Assembly (NCBI GenBank): GCA_963169175.1
Contig: CAUJFK010000031.1
Span: 1-15,955 of the forward strand
Direction: 5' to 3'
Source of the DNA: Acidobacteriota bacterium
GTDB lineage: Bacteria > Acidobacteriota > Blastocatellia > Pyrinomonadales > Pyrinomonadaceae
Length of the DNA stretch: 15,955 nucleotides
In this document: positions 1 through 6,548 of the stretch, piece after piece
Layout of the letters: each line of letters opens with the position of its first letter
Position numbering within the stretch: position 1 is the stretch's first letter
Translations under genes and position numbers: made by a program
Notes under the pieces: generated by a model
The model's database searches: none
What the model was told of the DNA's origin: nothing
The model's input: only the letters and a program-made list of their open reading frames with translations

Positions 1-40
1 CCACAAAGACACAAAGGGGAAGCACAAAGTTCACGGAGTT
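1..40. repeat. Right half of a CACAAAG intergenic repeat element, cut by the window edge
   Basis: CACAAAG occurs at 2-8, 10-16 and 23-29, followed by CACGGAG at 32-38, giving steps of 8, 13 and 9 nt. The right arm of the palindrome at 2594-2740 has the same word with steps of 9 and 13 nt. This stretch is therefore most likely the right arm of a similar inverted repeat whose left arm lies before position 1. No open reading frame is evident here. The function is unknown. Confidence 0.6.
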
Positions 41-67
41 AGGACCCTCGGGGACGCGGTCGGCCCG

Positions 68-96
68 TTGCACCGACTGTTGGGTGAGCCTATAAT
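68..96 (+). promoter_or_regulatory. Sigma-70-type promoter of the ECF sigma factor gene
   Basis: TTGCAC at 68-73 (4 of 6 matches to TTGACA) is followed after exactly 17 nt by TATAAT at 91-96, a perfect -10 box. The start of transcription would fall near 103, giving a leader of about 17 nt that just accommodates the GGAAGA ribosome site at 108-113. The housekeeping sigma therefore probably transcribes this gene, with no visible autoregulatory ECF-type box. Confidence 0.7.
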
Positions 97-119
97 TTGT
101 CGGAATTGGAAGAATAAAG

Positions 120-692
120 ATGAGCGATAAATCACCGAGCGAGATCACGCAGATGCTGATTGAGTTGACAGGCGGCAACAAGGACATCGTCAACCAGATC
201 CTGCCGCACATATACGACGAATTGCGCCGGTTGGCCGGCAGCTATCTCAGGCGGGAGCGGGACGACCACACCTTGCAGCCGACCGCTTTGGTCCATGAGG
301 CTTATATGAAGCTGATCGACCAAAAGCAGGTGAAATGGCAGAATCGCGCACATTTTTTTGGCATTGCCGCCCAGGTGATGCGGCGGATCTTGATGGACTA
401 CGCCCGAAAGCATTCTGCGGGCAAGCGCGGCGGCGAAGCGGAAAAGCTGCCGCTAGAGGAAGAGATCCTTGTTGTTTCGCACGACAAGTCAGCGGACCTT
501 GTCGCACTGGATGATGCTCTTGAAAACCTTGCCGAGATCGACCCGCAGAAGGCTAAGATCGTGGAACTTCGATATTTTGGAGGTTTGTCTATCGAAGAAA
601 CCGCCGAAGTGATGGAAGTAAGCGTGCCGACAATAAACCGCCAATGGCGAATGGCGAAGGCATGGCTCCATTCGCAGATCGCAAACACATAG
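120..692 (+). CDS. ECF-like RNA polymerase sigma factor (Sig-70_X6 / TIGR02999 type)
   Basis: This 190-residue protein would redirect RNA polymerase to a specific promoter set. Region 2 covers about residues 28-97 and includes the signature TLQPTALVHEAYMKL (51-65) and the core-binding helix ending MDYARKH. Region 4, a helix-turn-helix, covers about 130-183, with LRYFGGLSIEETAEVMEVS and a PTINRQWRMAKAWL recognition segment. These words match the family often annotated as ECF subfamily sigma-70, found in Acidobacteria and Planctomycetes. The ATG is well placed 6 nt after GGAAGA. No anti-sigma gene follows: downstream is a repeat and then a convergent gene. In this family, control is often thought to involve Ser/Thr kinases rather than a classical anti-sigma, which fits the kinase/phosphatase genes nearby. 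That link is inference. Confidence 0.93.
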   Translation: MSDKSPSEITQMLIELTGGNKDIVNQILPHIYDELRRLAGSYLRRERDDHTLQPTALVHEAYMKLIDQKQVKWQNRAHFFGIAAQVMRRILMDYARKHSAGKRGGEAEKLPLEEEILVVSHDKSADLVALDDALENLAEIDPQKAKIVELRYFGGLSIEETAEVMEVSVPTINRQWRMAKAWLHSQIANT

Positions 693-704
693 ATCTGGTT
701 AGCA

Positions 705-810
705 CCTTCTTTTTCGTGAGTTTCGTGTTTTCATGCCTTTCGTGGTGGCGAAGCCAGATCTAAACCACGAAACCCACGAAGAGGAGAACACGAAAGCCAC
801 GAAAAGAAGG
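705..810. repeat. CACGAAA-type imperfect palindrome between convergent genes
   Basis: The left arm starts CCTTCTTTTTCGTGAGTTTC at 705. The right arm ends with CACGAAAAGAAGG near 810 and is close to its reverse complement over about 45 nt, with small gaps. The units CACGAAA, CACGAAG, CACGAAA and CACGAAA follow one another in the right arm at 9, 14 and 9 nt. It sits between the 3' ends of the sigma factor (+) and the PP2C phosphatase (-), where a long hairpin could end transcription from both sides. No T-tract marks it as a classical intrinsic terminator. Confidence 0.75.
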
Positions 811-834
811 CAACGAGGACGGCCATGGCAGGCA

Positions 835-2487
835 CTAGATCCTTTTTACGATAACGAGGGTAATATCGTCATTTGCCGGTGCGGTTTTGGTGAAGGCTGA
901 CAGAGCGGATTCGACCTTGTCTCTTAGCCCTGAGGCCGAGGCCTTCAGATTGCTTTTTACGACGGCTTCAAGGCGTTCCATTCCGAACTCTTCGCCCTCA
1001 AGATTATTTGCTTCGGACACGCCATCGGAGTAAATGACCAGTGCCTCGCCCGTGCCTAGCTGCATTTCGCCAAGCTCAAATTCTGCGCCCGGGATTATTC
1101 CAAGCGGGAAGCCGCCGGACGAAAGCTGCTCGATAGCGCCGTTTGCCCTGGCAATGAGCGGCGGATTATGGCCGGCGTTGATATAGCTTAGCTTGCCCGT
1201 CGTTGGATCGAGTTCGGCGACGAAGAGCGTAACGAACCGATTGGCCGGCGTGTTTTCCGCAAGGTAGCGGTTGACCGAGGTAACGATATTGGCAAGCGAG
1301 CTTTCCGTCGATACCTGCGCGTGGATGGCCGCGTGCAGGCTAGACATCAACAATGCCGCCGCAGTGCCTTTGCCGGAAACGTCACCGAGAGCGATAAGCA
1401 TGTGCCCATCGTGCCGTTCGATAAAGTCGTAATAATCCCCGCCGATCTCGTAGCATGAGAATGATATTCCCTGAAACTCATAACCGCTGAGTTCCGGCGG
1501 CCCGGCCGGCTGAAAACGCTGTTGTATCTCGGTCGCAAGCTCAAGTTCGTGTTCCAGCCGCTCGCGATCAAGCCGTTCTTCAAGCAAGGCCGCGTTCTCA
1601 ACCCGGATCGAGGCAACCGACGCGAGCGTGGTCAGGATGTTAAGGTGCTCTTCGGAGAAAGTTGCTTCGTAGGTCGGCGAATCGGCGTAGATAAGGCCGA
1701 AGATATTACGTTCATCGACGCTCAAGGGAACGGCCAGAACGGAGCGGATCCCTGAGAGCGCCATCGTTTGGCTTGCAAAACGCGGGTCGTGCTGGGCGTC
1801 GGCGGTCAGGACCGACTTGCCGTTTTTCAGCACTTCATCCATCACGGTCCGGCTGACGCGAACTTCGTCAATGGTTTCTTCCTTGCCGCGGATCCGGGCG
1901 ATACGGATCTTCATTGATCCGTCCGTTTCATCACGCAGCATTATCACGCAGCGTTCCGCCGGTACGGCCTCAAAGACAAGCGAGGCAACCTGATTCAATG
2001 TCTCGTCGAGTCCGGTGGATGCGAGCAGGGCGACACCGACCTTGCTGATCAGGCCGAGCAGCTCGTTGCGTGACGAAAACTGGCCCTGCAGGAGTTCGGA
2101 CGTCGGAAGGCGGCGGAGTTGGAACGAAATGGTCTGTGACGGGTCGAGTGCGTCAGTGCCGTCGGTAATCAGCGTGGACGAGGAGATATTCGCGATCTTT
2201 TCCTCGTCAAAGATGATACTGGTCTCACCGATCTGTATTTCGCCACCAGAGTTAAGCGGCGTCGAGCTTTTTACCGGGGTTCCGTTGTAACGCGTACCGT
2301 TTGCCGACCCGAGGTCCTGAAGCCAGTAGCTGTCTCCTTCCTTTCTGACCTCGGCATGAAGCCGCGAGGCAAAAGCATCGGGGATACAAACGTCGCTTCT
2401 CGCCGAGCGGCCTATCGTGGTCCGCAGCCGCGAAAGCGGTATGACCTCAGCGATCTGGTCGGCGTTCTTTAAGATCAATCGGGGCAT
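835..2487 (-). CDS. FHA-GAF-SpoIIE/RsbU-type PP2C protein phosphatase
   Basis: This 550-residue soluble protein probably removes phosphate from Ser/Thr-phosphorylated partners. An FHA domain at about 3-90 has the GRS, SRLHAE and SANGT motifs and should bind phospho-threonine. A GAF sensor domain at about 145-295 and a short coiled coil (ELELATEIQQRFQP) lead into a SpoIIE-type PP2C domain at about 335-550. The metal-binding motifs GGDYYD, GDVSGKG, NAGHNPP, YSDGVSEA and DDITLV are all intact, so it should be active. The ATG at 2487 begins MPRLILKN, a natural FHA start. A TTG at 2511 would add eight residues, and neither start has a clear Shine-Dalgarno site. Divergent members of this class regulate anti-sigma antagonists in other bacteria. 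Here the nearby kinase, FHA proteins and sigma factor are plausible partners, by inference only. A repeat-bearing gap of 294 bp separates it from the RDD gene upstream. Confidence 0.93.
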   Translation of the reverse strand: MPRLILKNADQIAEVIPLSRLRTTIGRSARSDVCIPDAFASRLHAEVRKEGDSYWLQDLGSANGTRYNGTPVKSSTPLNSGGEIQIGETSIIFDEEKIANISSSTLITDGTDALDPSQTISFQLRRLPTSELLQGQFSSRNELLGLISKVGVALLASTGLDETLNQVASLVFEAVPAERCVIMLRDETDGSMKIRIARIRGKEETIDEVRVSRTVMDEVLKNGKSVLTADAQHDPRFASQTMALSGIRSVLAVPLSVDERNIFGLIYADSPTYEATFSEEHLNILTTLASVASIRVENAALLEERLDRERLEHELELATEIQQRFQPAGPPELSGYEFQGISFSCYEIGGDYYDFIERHDGHMLIALGDVSGKGTAAALLMSSLHAAIHAQVSTESSLANIVTSVNRYLAENTPANRFVTLFVAELDPTTGKLSYINAGHNPPLIARANGAIEQLSSGGFPLGIIPGAEFELGEMQLGTGEALVIYSDGVSEANNLEGEEFGMERLEAVVKSNLKASASGLRDKVESALSAFTKTAPANDDITLVIVKRI

Positions 2488-2593
2488 ATTTGATGACGGT
2501 CGGTCAACCAATCCAGACGCCCGTGCGTAAGCAAGGGCTCATTACGCAGCTTGGGACGACGCGATATATTGCCATTCTGTACTTTCAACTCCC

Positions 2594-2740
2594 ACTAGCT
2601 CTAGCTAAGGGCCATCTATCGCAAGTACTTTGTGTTCTTTGTGTCTTCACCTTTGAGATCTCTGTGTTAAAAAAACGTCAAACACAAAGGCCACAAAGGG
2701 CGGACACAAAGTTCGCTACAGACCGCTAGCTAAAGCTAGT
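2594..2740. repeat. Nested palindromic repeat: CACAAAG element inside an ACTAGCT inverted repeat
   Basis: The outer arms ACTAGCTCTAGCTA (2594-2607) and TAGCTAAAGCTAGT (2727-2740) are complementary at 13 of 14 positions. Inside lies a second inverted repeat. Its left arm, from 2627, carries CTTTGTG units. Its right arm, ending at 2712, carries CACAAAG at 2683, 2692 and 2705, in steps of 9 and 13 nt. The centre is A-rich (2669-2675). It fills most of the gap between the RDD gene and the PP2C gene, both on the minus strand. As RNA the whole 147 nt could fold into one long interrupted hairpin. The function is unknown. Confidence 0.75.
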
Positions 2741-2781
2741 AACAATTGAAAACCATCACGGCCGACACGTCCTGATCCGCA

Positions 2782-3288
2782 CTACTTATACTTCCTGTCC
2801 GCAAAAACCACAACCGTTCCGAACAATAGATCGTGCAGCGTACGCCCAGACCGATTGAACGCGGCGAGCAGGAATCCGAGACACAGGGTCAACGCGGTCA
2901 CTGTGTACCCGACGGTTTGCCGCAATGCGAGACGGACTGGGCTCGCCTGTCTGCCGTCGGTACGGACGATCCGCAGGCCGGTTATAAGTTTGCCCAGCGA
3001 CTGGCCGCTGAACAACGGCAGCAAAATGGAATTCGCCCCACCCGCCAGGACCGCGATCAGCCAACCGGTGTCATTAAGGCTTCCGGTGATCAGTTTTGTG
3101 CCGTCCGTTCCAAAGTATCGGCCCAAAAGCAACATCGCGACGGGCCCGATCACAAAAATGATGTAATCGATCAAAAGGGCACCACACCGCAGCGAAAACG
3201 GAGCCGCGAGCCTTTCGGGCTCGAAATTGGTCACGATCTCGATGGTTCGCTCGGCCCGGGTGTCCTTTGCGTCAGCCTTGGATCTCAT
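2782..3288 (-). CDS. RDD family membrane protein
   Basis: This 168-residue protein has three hydrophobic segments, near residues 37-56, 73-92 and 124-144, in a typical RDD layout. The first helix opens with the family's arginine (FSLRCGALLIDYIIF), with aspartate in IDY. The GQSLGKLITGLRIVRTDG turn follows helix two, and GRTLHDLLFGTVVV closes the domain. RDD proteins are inner-membrane proteins of mostly unknown role; some are proposed to move ions or solutes. Its gene starts 15 bp after the stop codon of the kinase gene, so the two are probably co-transcribed. In other bacteria RDD proteins also occur beside FHA and kinase genes. The ATG at 3288 is preferred; an in-frame TTG at 3300 would add four residues. 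Confidence 0.88.
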   Translation of the reverse strand: MRSKADAKDTRAERTIEIVTNFEPERLAAPFSLRCGALLIDYIIFVIGPVAMLLLGRYFGTDGTKLITGSLNDTGWLIAVLAGGANSILLPLFSGQSLGKLITGLRIVRTDGRQASPVRLALRQTVGYTVTALTLCLGFLLAAFNRSGRTLHDLLFGTVVVFADRKYK

Positions 3289-3303
3289 AATCTGCCGCAA
3301 ATA

Positions 3304-5646
3304 TTACCCAACAACAAAATGCAGGATAGCGTCACCAACCCTAATGCGGTCGCCGGCGTTGAGCACCTGCGGCTGTTTTGGTACAAGCCTGAACGCTTCG
3401 GAGGCCGCCCGTGTTAGAAGTGTTCCATTCGAAGATCCGAGGTCCTCGAGCAAATAGTTATTACCGTCACGCCATATCCGTGCGTGACGCCGCGAGATCT
3501 TTGTCTGCGGATCGTATTTCGAAAGATCGACCTCAGGAAAGATATTTGACATAGGGTCGCGCCGGCCTAAAAGATTATCTTCCTTCTGGAGCGAGAAAAT
3601 CGGAGCGCTTAGCTCGCTGGTACCCTCGACCAGGAGTTTTGCGGTCATGCCGGTCTGGGTATAGGCCTCGGCGTGAACACCCTGTTGCGCGATCGGCTGT
3701 TTGGCGCCGCAGAAGGCGCAGAACATATCGGTCGCTACGATCCGCTGTCCGCAGAATCCGCAAAAAACACTCTGCTGCGCTAAGCTGACGGACGCCGGGA
3801 CCTCACCGACACCATAAGTAATTATACCGGCCTTTAGCTTTAGTAGATGATCTTCGAGTATGTCGTGCAATTCGGCCGCAGACGAAAATCTTTGGTCAGA
3901 ATTGTACTGGACCGCCTTCATCATGATCCGCTCGATCTGGTCAGAAAGCTGCGGATTGATCTGGCGCGGCCGCGGATTCTTTTGGAAATCGAATATGAGC
4001 AACGGATTGCTTTGCGGATCGGCCCCAGTAAGAAGATGGAATATTGTCGAGCCGAGGCTGTAAATGTCGGAACGCGGTTCAACATTGCCGCTGAAGAGCT
4101 CGGGCGGTGCATAGCCCATTGTCCCGACAGCGGTAACGCCTTTTTCTTCTTTCTGGCCGATCGAGCGGGCGATGCCGAAATCTATCAGCATTGCCCGGCC
4201 GGAATTCGAATCCACCATAATATTGGACGGCTTCAAGTCGCGATATACGATGGTTGACGGCTGGTTGTGCAGATAGTCGAGCACGTCGGTGATCTGTACC
4301 GCCCATTCGCAAACGGTCTTTTCGTCCATCCTGCCTTCCGGGGCGGATCGGAGCCGGGACGAAAGGTCGCCGCCGGAGATGTACTTCATCACAAGGTAAA
4401 AGCGGCTCTCTTTATCGTCGTAAAAATAATCGTAGATGGTCGGGATCGAGACATGATCGAGCGAGGAAAGTATCATCGATTCGCGTTTGAAATCATTGAT
4501 CGCCTTTTCCTGCTGCTCTTCTTCGATATGGGTCTGGACCATTTCCTTCACGGCCCTGAGCACTCCGCCAAGGTTGTTGTCGCTCGCCAGATAAACGGCG
4601 CCCATACCGCCTCCGCCGATCTTGCGAATGATCTCGTAGCGGCCATTGAGTTCTGTTCCTTCGGCCAGCGGCTTGAGTTTTGCACTCTTCTTTCCGTCGG
4701 TCTCGCCGACGCCGATATTGTGGGCTGTCGATGAAATTGCGTTCGCCGCCCCTGCCTCATCAACCGCTTCCGCGCACGGATCAAGGCCGCTGAGTTTCTG
4801 GCTCTCGGGATGCACACGTGTTTGTACATCATCAGGCCTGTCGCCTATCCGCGGCTCCATTATCCGGACCGAATCGAATGTCGACCGGGACGCATAGCTG
4901 TCAAATTGGCTTAGGTCCTCACCCGGCTTGATGATACTGTCCGCCTCCTCGGGCACAGAGCGGAGATCCGAACCGGCGAACGGTTCCGCGGCGTTCGCTG
5001 CTTGCTCGAAGATGGCCGGAGGCGGTGGTTCGACGATCTCAACACTTTCCGATAGCGTATCGATCACACGGCCTTCGGAATCAACCTCGACCGGTGTTTC
5101 AGCGGAAAAGGAGGGAAGATCTCCCGAAACCTCGATAACGGCATCTGCCGGCACTTCCGGCGCGCTATCGTGTACGACGGCAGCTGCGCTCGGTTCGGGT
5201 TCAGCCGCGGCGATTCCGGGCGGCGCGGTGTCGCGCGGCGAGGCCGCCGATTCAGGAACACTTTCGGCAATTTCCTCGGCTGAAAACTCTGAGGTCGAAG
5301 GGATCAGGTTGCCTTCCGTCTTGCCGAAATCGGCAAGCAGCGATGGAACCGGTGCCTCATCCATAACCGGAGATGGTTCATCAGCGGTTTCGGCCTTCAC
5401 AGCATCGGGCAAAGCAGCAGAAGGAGCGTTTCCGGCCCGCATTTCGGCTAGTTGGCCGATCTGCGACGGCGGCATCATGATCGTGCTTTCCAGTGACTCA
5501 TCGATCAATGATTCATCAACAGGCTCGGCCGGAGTTTCCGCAGTGGCCTCGGCCTCCAGGCGGATGCCGCAATACGGACAAAAAGCCTCCGCGTTTGCAA
5601 CGGATGAGCCGCATTCAGGACATATCAATGTTTTTTCCTGTTCCAA
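3304..5646 (-). CDS. Ser/Thr protein kinase with two zinc ribbons and a C-terminal FHA domain
   Basis: This 780-residue protein is a probable Hanks-type (PknB-like) kinase. Residues 9-26 form a zinc ribbon (CPEC...CPYC). Residues 35-320 are an acidic Ala/Pro/Ser/Glu-rich, probably disordered, linker. The kinase domain spans about 337-600, with the glycine loop GGGGMG (344-349), the lysine in AVKE (K367), YRDLKPSN (catalytic D470), DFG (489-491) and the YAPPE segment, so all catalytic residues are present. A second zinc ribbon (CGFC...CAFC, 629-646) and an FHA domain (about 690-780, with GRR, SRRHAR and SSNGT) follow. No membrane segment is seen, unlike classical PknB, so it is likely cytosolic. 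It starts 19 bp after the FHA gene. The TTG at 5646 is uncertain: a TTG at 5628, giving MICPECG, lies 7 nt after AGGA and may be the true start. Its own FHA may bind its autophosphorylated linker (inference). Confidence 0.94.
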   Translation of the reverse strand: MEQEKTLICPECGSSVANAEAFCPYCGIRLEAEATAETPAEPVDESLIDESLESTIMMPPSQIGQLAEMRAGNAPSAALPDAVKAETADEPSPVMDEAPVPSLLADFGKTEGNLIPSTSEFSAEEIAESVPESAASPRDTAPPGIAAAEPEPSAAAVVHDSAPEVPADAVIEVSGDLPSFSAETPVEVDSEGRVIDTLSESVEIVEPPPPAIFEQAANAAEPFAGSDLRSVPEEADSIIKPGEDLSQFDSYASRSTFDSVRIMEPRIGDRPDDVQTRVHPESQKLSGLDPCAEAVDEAGAANAISSTAHNIGVGETDGKKSAKLKPLAEGTELNGRYEIIRKIGGGGMGAVYLASDNNLGGVLRAVKEMVQTHIEEEQQEKAINDFKRESMILSSLDHVSIPTIYDYFYDDKESRFYLVMKYISGGDLSSRLRSAPEGRMDEKTVCEWAVQITDVLDYLHNQPSTIVYRDLKPSNIMVDSNSGRAMLIDFGIARSIGQKEEKGVTAVGTMGYAPPELFSGNVEPRSDIYSLGSTIFHLLTGADPQSNPLLIFDFQKNPRPRQINPQLSDQIERIMMKAVQYNSDQRFSSAAELHDILEDHLLKLKAGIITYGVGEVPASVSLAQQSVFCGFCGQRIVATDMFCAFCGAKQPIAQQGVHAEAYTQTGMTAKLLVEGTSELSAPIFSLQKEDNLLGRRDPMSNIFPEVDLSKYDPQTKISRRHARIWRDGNNYLLEDLGSSNGTLLTRAASEAFRLVPKQPQVLNAGDRIRVGDAILHFVVG

Positions 5647-5665
5647 CTTGCTTTATCAACCTCGT

Positions 5666-6256
5666 CTAACGAAGTATGTGAAATCTGAGAAAAGTCTTGC
5701 CGACAATGATCTCATCCCCTTCGGTAAGTACCTGTGGATTGCCCGGCAGAAGCCGGCGGCCCCGATTTAGGAATGTACCGTTCGTTGAGCCGAGGTCCTC
5801 GATCATATGTATGTTTCCGCGAAATGTTATCCGCGCGTGACGCCGCGAGACCTTTGCGTCCGGATCGAACGCGTCCAGATCGACATCCGGGAAAATACCG
5901 TTGTCGGCGTCCCACCGCCCAATATACGATTCCTCGGCGGTCATAAGGAACTCTGTGTCCGCGCTGTCACCGCGTTCTATCACCAGTCGGCCATGCGAAC
6001 CTTTCGTCGATTTGGTCTCAACCTGCTCGCCTTGCTCCGGAAACTCGAAAGGCTTGTCCATCACCGGCGGCACGCCAACCGAGGTAACCTGGGCGCCGCG
6101 TGAACCCGAATTGCTTACCTCGGGCTGCCGCATGGCTTCCGGCCCGCCGTTCGAATCCGCAGGAGCCGCGGCAGGCTGCGCAAGCCTGGTGCCGCATTCG
6201 TCGCAAAAACGCGACGTGTCCGGGTTCTCTTTAACGCAGGTCTGACATTTCATCAT
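5666..6256 (-). CDS. Zinc-ribbon and FHA domain protein
   Basis: This 196-residue soluble protein is a likely phospho-threonine reader. The first residues, MMKCQTC, open a zinc ribbon with CQTC and CDEC pairs at residues 4-7 and 18-21. A Gly/Pro/Ala-rich linker runs to about residue 85. The FHA domain at about 89-196 carries IGR (112-114), SRRHAR (137-142) and GSTNGTF (157-163), with the longer loop NGIFPDVDLDAFDP before SRRH. The kinase encoded next has a very similar FHA domain (SNIFPEVDLSKYDP before SRRH) and a similar ribbon, so the two look like paralogous modules. The kinase is probably its writer or partner. The first ATG (6256) is chosen because it starts right at the ribbon; a TTG at 6310 would add 18 unconvincing residues. 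It heads the probable three-gene operon FHA-kinase-RDD. Confidence 0.92.
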   Translation of the reverse strand: MMKCQTCVKENPDTSRFCDECGTRLAQPAAAPADSNGGPEAMRQPEVSNSGSRGAQVTSVGVPPVMDKPFEFPEQGEQVETKSTKGSHGRLVIERGDSADTEFLMTAEESYIGRWDADNGIFPDVDLDAFDPDAKVSRRHARITFRGNIHMIEDLGSTNGTFLNRGRRLLPGNPQVLTEGDEIIVGKTFLRFHILR

Positions 6257-6323
6257 CGTGTTCAAGGGGTGACGCACGCCGTCAAACTCAGGCGCCGGGA
6301 CAGAGGCCAAAAGACCACAGGTT

Positions 6324-6352
6324 AGTGTAACCGTTTATTTGATTTTCGTAAA
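6324..6352 (-). promoter_or_regulatory. Candidate promoter of the FHA-kinase-RDD operon
   Basis: Read on the minus strand, TTTACG (6352-6347) is followed after 17 nt by TACACT (6329-6324). Each box matches the sigma-70 consensus at 4 of 6 positions, and the spacing is ideal. Transcription would start near 6317, about 60 nt before the ATG at 6256. The next possible -10 on the opposite strand lies only about 60 bp away, making the region a compact divergent control region. Confidence 0.4.
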
Positions 6353-6364
6353 TGCCGCCAAAGG

Positions 6365-6392
6365 TTGCCTGGCGATTGCGCAAAGTTAAAAT
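6365..6392 (+). promoter_or_regulatory. Candidate promoter of the adaptor/ABC export genes
   Basis: TTGCCT (6365-6370) is followed after 16 nt by TAAAAT (6387-6392), which matches the -10 consensus at 5 of 6 positions. The transcript would carry a leader of about 150 nt before the ATG at 6549. That leader has no clear riboswitch or long hairpin that I can recognise. The 6257-6548 gap holds no other evident feature. Confidence 0.35.
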
Positions 6393-6548
6393 AAAACGTG
6401 TAAACTATTACCCTTTGAGCCAACTCGACACTTTTTTGAAACTTCAAATCGACGAAGGTCGTAATAACGGCTTGACGCTCGGATAGTGTACAGCTTTTTG
6501 GCTCTTGTCAGATCCTTTCGACGAAAAACATTGAGGATAAATTAAGGT

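Noticed and set aside
705..810. Insertion sequence or transposon ends at the repeat elements
   Set aside because: No transposase frame, no clear target duplication and no room for a gene inside any element. They are annotated as repeats only.
2488..2593. Possible minus-strand promoter for the phosphatase gene (TTGAAA with an AT-rich TATATC)
   Set aside because: The spacing is only 14 nt and no better pair was found, so no promoter is annotated.
2683..2711. CACAAAG tandem words considered as a CRISPR remnant
   Set aside because: The units are 7 nt with 2-6 nt between them and face an inverted partner array. CRISPR repeats are longer with unique spacers, and no cas gene is present.
2833..3417. 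Plus-strand frame of 194 codons spanning the RDD/kinase junction
   Set aside because: It is antisense to two genes with clear domain content, and has no ribosome site or recognisable motif.
4928..5770. Open frame of 280 codons on the plus strand, rich in Ser, Ala and Gly
   Set aside because: It lies antisense to the low-complexity linker of the kinase gene. The composition is a mirror of that linker and no domain is visible.
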